The translations under genes were made by a program, and so were the position numbers. From Dactylosporangium roseum (GTDB lineage Bacteria > Actinomycetota > Actinomycetes > Mycobacteriales > Micromonosporaceae), in assembly GCF_025264685.1 (NCBI RefSeq), contig NZ_CP073721.1, positions 7,705,501 to 7,769,500 of the forward strand: 64,000 nucleotides of DNA, given 5' to 3'. The notes under the pieces are model-generated. The model had not been told where the DNA came from. It worked only from the letters and a program-made list of their open reading frames with translations, and made no database searches. Positions within the stretch are counted from its first letter, which is position 1. Each line of letters starts with the position of its first letter. This document shows, piece after piece, positions 63,030 to 64,000 of this stretch.

Positions 63030-63588
63030 CAAGCATCCTTCCCACGAAGCGGTGACACAGAGCGCGGAACTCCTCTTCGGACAGATCGATACGGCCTGCG
63101 CCATAGAGCCGAACAAGCCCGTGGATCATCGCGGCGAACATGAGGGCGAGCTCCCACTCGTCCTCATCACGTAACTCGCCGCGGCGGATGCCATCACGTA
63201 CCACGTCCGCGACGAGGTTCAGGGACGGCGAACCCCCGTCCCGGAAGTTGTCGGGCCACCGGCGTGCGCCTTCGCGCCGCTCCGTGAAGAGGAAGTCATA
63301 CAGGCGGGGTTGACCGAGCGCGAAATCGAGATGATCGTCGAGTAGCTCGATCACCCGTTTATCGAGATCCGCTGAGCGGGGCCGGTGCGTCCAGCGATGG
63401 CCGATCTCGGCGAAGCAGGCGTGCGCGACGCTGTTCAGCAGTGCCTCGCGATTGGCGTAATGCCGGTAGATGGTCATGGGCGTGACACCGGCGGCTGCCG
63501 CCACGCGCCGCATGCTTACCGCGTCGGCACCTTCGTCAATCACAATCTCCCGCGCTATTGCCAGGAGACGCTCTGCGGTCGCGCTCAC
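63013..63588 (-). CDS. TetR-family regulator upstream of lnt
   Basis: 191 aa from GTG 63588. The HTH is LLAIAREIVIDEGADAVSMR, then RVAAAAGVTPMTIYRHYANR. The C-terminal domain resembles TetR_C_13-like folds (LALMFAAMIHGLVRLYGAGR). I prefer this start because a 33-bp perfect palindrome ends directly before it; an ATG at 63627 would place the palindrome inside the gene. Its stop lies within the start of the lnt-like gene, so both form one unit. Confidence 0.85.
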   Translation of the reverse strand: MSATAERLLAIAREIVIDEGADAVSMRRVAAAAGVTPMTIYRHYANREALLNSVAHACFAEIGHRWTHRPRSADLDKRVIELLDDHLDFALGQPRLYDFLFTERREGARRWPDNFRDGGSPSLNLVADVVRDGIRRGELRDEDEWELALMFAAMIHGLVRLYGAGRIDLSEEEFRALCHRFVGRMLDGFRA

Positions 63589-63621
63589 GTCTACACCGTA
63601 GACTAAGTCTACGGTGTAGAC
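63589..63621 (-). promoter_or_regulatory. 33-bp perfect palindrome, TetR autoregulatory operator
   Basis: Arms GTCTACACCGTAGACT and AGTCTACGGTGTAGAC (16 bp each, perfect) lie around one A, touching the GTG start. Each arm itself contains GTCTAC/GTAGAC dyads, so two TetR dimers may bind. Confidence 0.85.
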
Positions 63622-63639
63622 AAGCATCACGGGACATTC

Positions 63640-64000
63640 CCCACACCGGCGCCTACACCGCCACGGCCCGCGCCCAACGTGCCGCGGCTGAACCACCCGG
63701 ACGGCATCCGCGCCGCCGAACACAAGCCGCTACAACAACTCGCCACGGTCGCCCAGGTCAGGTTCACGGTGCCGCCGACGCTGTCACCAACGACCCAGCC
63801 CAGCCGCGAGCGTTCGCCGACGAGTACGGGCGGATCGTCCACAAACCGTTGACCGGCGGCATTCTCGACAACGGCAAGGTGATGTACGCCAGCCTGATCG
63901 ATCCGGACGCTTTGGAAAACAAGCGTGGCGGCAACCGCGCAACTGCTTCAGCAACAGGTCCCGAAGACCACGAGTTGCGCGTGACGGTGGTCGACGGAAC
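63640..64000 (+). other. Unassigned right-end sequence, possible partial gene
   Basis: A plus-strand frame running off the window reads ADEYGRIVHKPLTGGILDNG, then KVMYASLIDPDALENKR. It has no start or family that I recognise. It could be a gene fragment or chance. Confidence 0.25.

Noticed and set aside
1..64000. CRISPR arrays
   Set aside because: I saw no regularly spaced short repeats and no cas genes on either strand.

Overview
The window is high-GC DNA with many GTG starts and ATGA/GTGA start-stop overlaps, and its insertion sequences and tRNA remnants are of actinobacterial type. A Micromonosporaceae-like actinomycete is my inference. It reads as a defence and mobile-element hotspot. 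Almost everything is accessory DNA: four recognisable or suspected defence systems, several regulator modules, and seven insertion sequences or their remains.

Layout. (1) 0-4 kb: a HTH/ImmA-IrrE metallopeptidase regulator with a partner of unknown function; an IS1182-type element sits in their upstream region. (2) 4.1-9.5 kb: a relatively AT-rich minus-strand operon hsdM-hsdS-AAA ATPase-HNH nuclease, that is, a type I methylase and specificity pair joined to a Septu-like PtuA/PtuB pair with no HsdR. (3) 10-12.4 kb: an IS5-type remnant and a HigB/HigA-like toxin-antitoxin pair whose antitoxin carries a peptidase domain. (4) 12.5-15.1 kb: a CBASS operon with patatin phospholipase, CD-NTase and E2-like protein (type II short). 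(5) 15.1-53.2 kb: an island bounded by 45-nt direct repeats of the 3' end of a tRNA-Arg(ACG). A decayed tyrosine integrase lies just inside the left end, followed by a GntR regulator, a second integrase remnant, a second copy of the ImmA/IrrE module and an IS4 element. Then comes a plus-strand run of queC-queE-queD-folE2 and a full dpd set (dpdC, dpdB, dpdA, a second dpdB, dpdE to dpdK, dpdD). Convergent to it is a minus-strand operon: HTH regulator, 8-oxoguanine-type glycosylase, small Gly-rich protein, PfkB-deoxyribosyltransferase fusion, QueC-like protein, SagB-like flavoprotein, then broken queD and queE. (6) 53.2-64 kb: a nonsense-mutated IS110 element, a TetR/isoprenylcysteine methyltransferase-like divergent pair, a SnoaL gene split by an ISL3 element and cut by an IS3 element, a secreted alpha/beta hydrolase, and an apolipoprotein N-acyltransferase-like gene preceded by a TetR gene with a striking operator.

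How the genes work together. From family knowledge, FolE2-QueD-QueE-QueC turn GTP into preQ0. DpdA with DpdB exchanges preQ0 into DNA, DpdC converts it to the amide form, and the remaining Dpd proteins act as a restriction arm. The convergent QueC-like operon has lost its own queD and queE, so if it is active it probably draws carboxy-deazaguanine from the intact operon 25 kb away. That operon is the best candidate here for a poorly described system: its enzymes act on deazaguanine, sugar, nucleoside and damaged-base chemistry, it has its own regulator and operator, and it includes a small protein with a glycine-rich N-terminus.

All family calls come from reading the sequence without database searches. 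Frameshift calls hold for the sequence as given.
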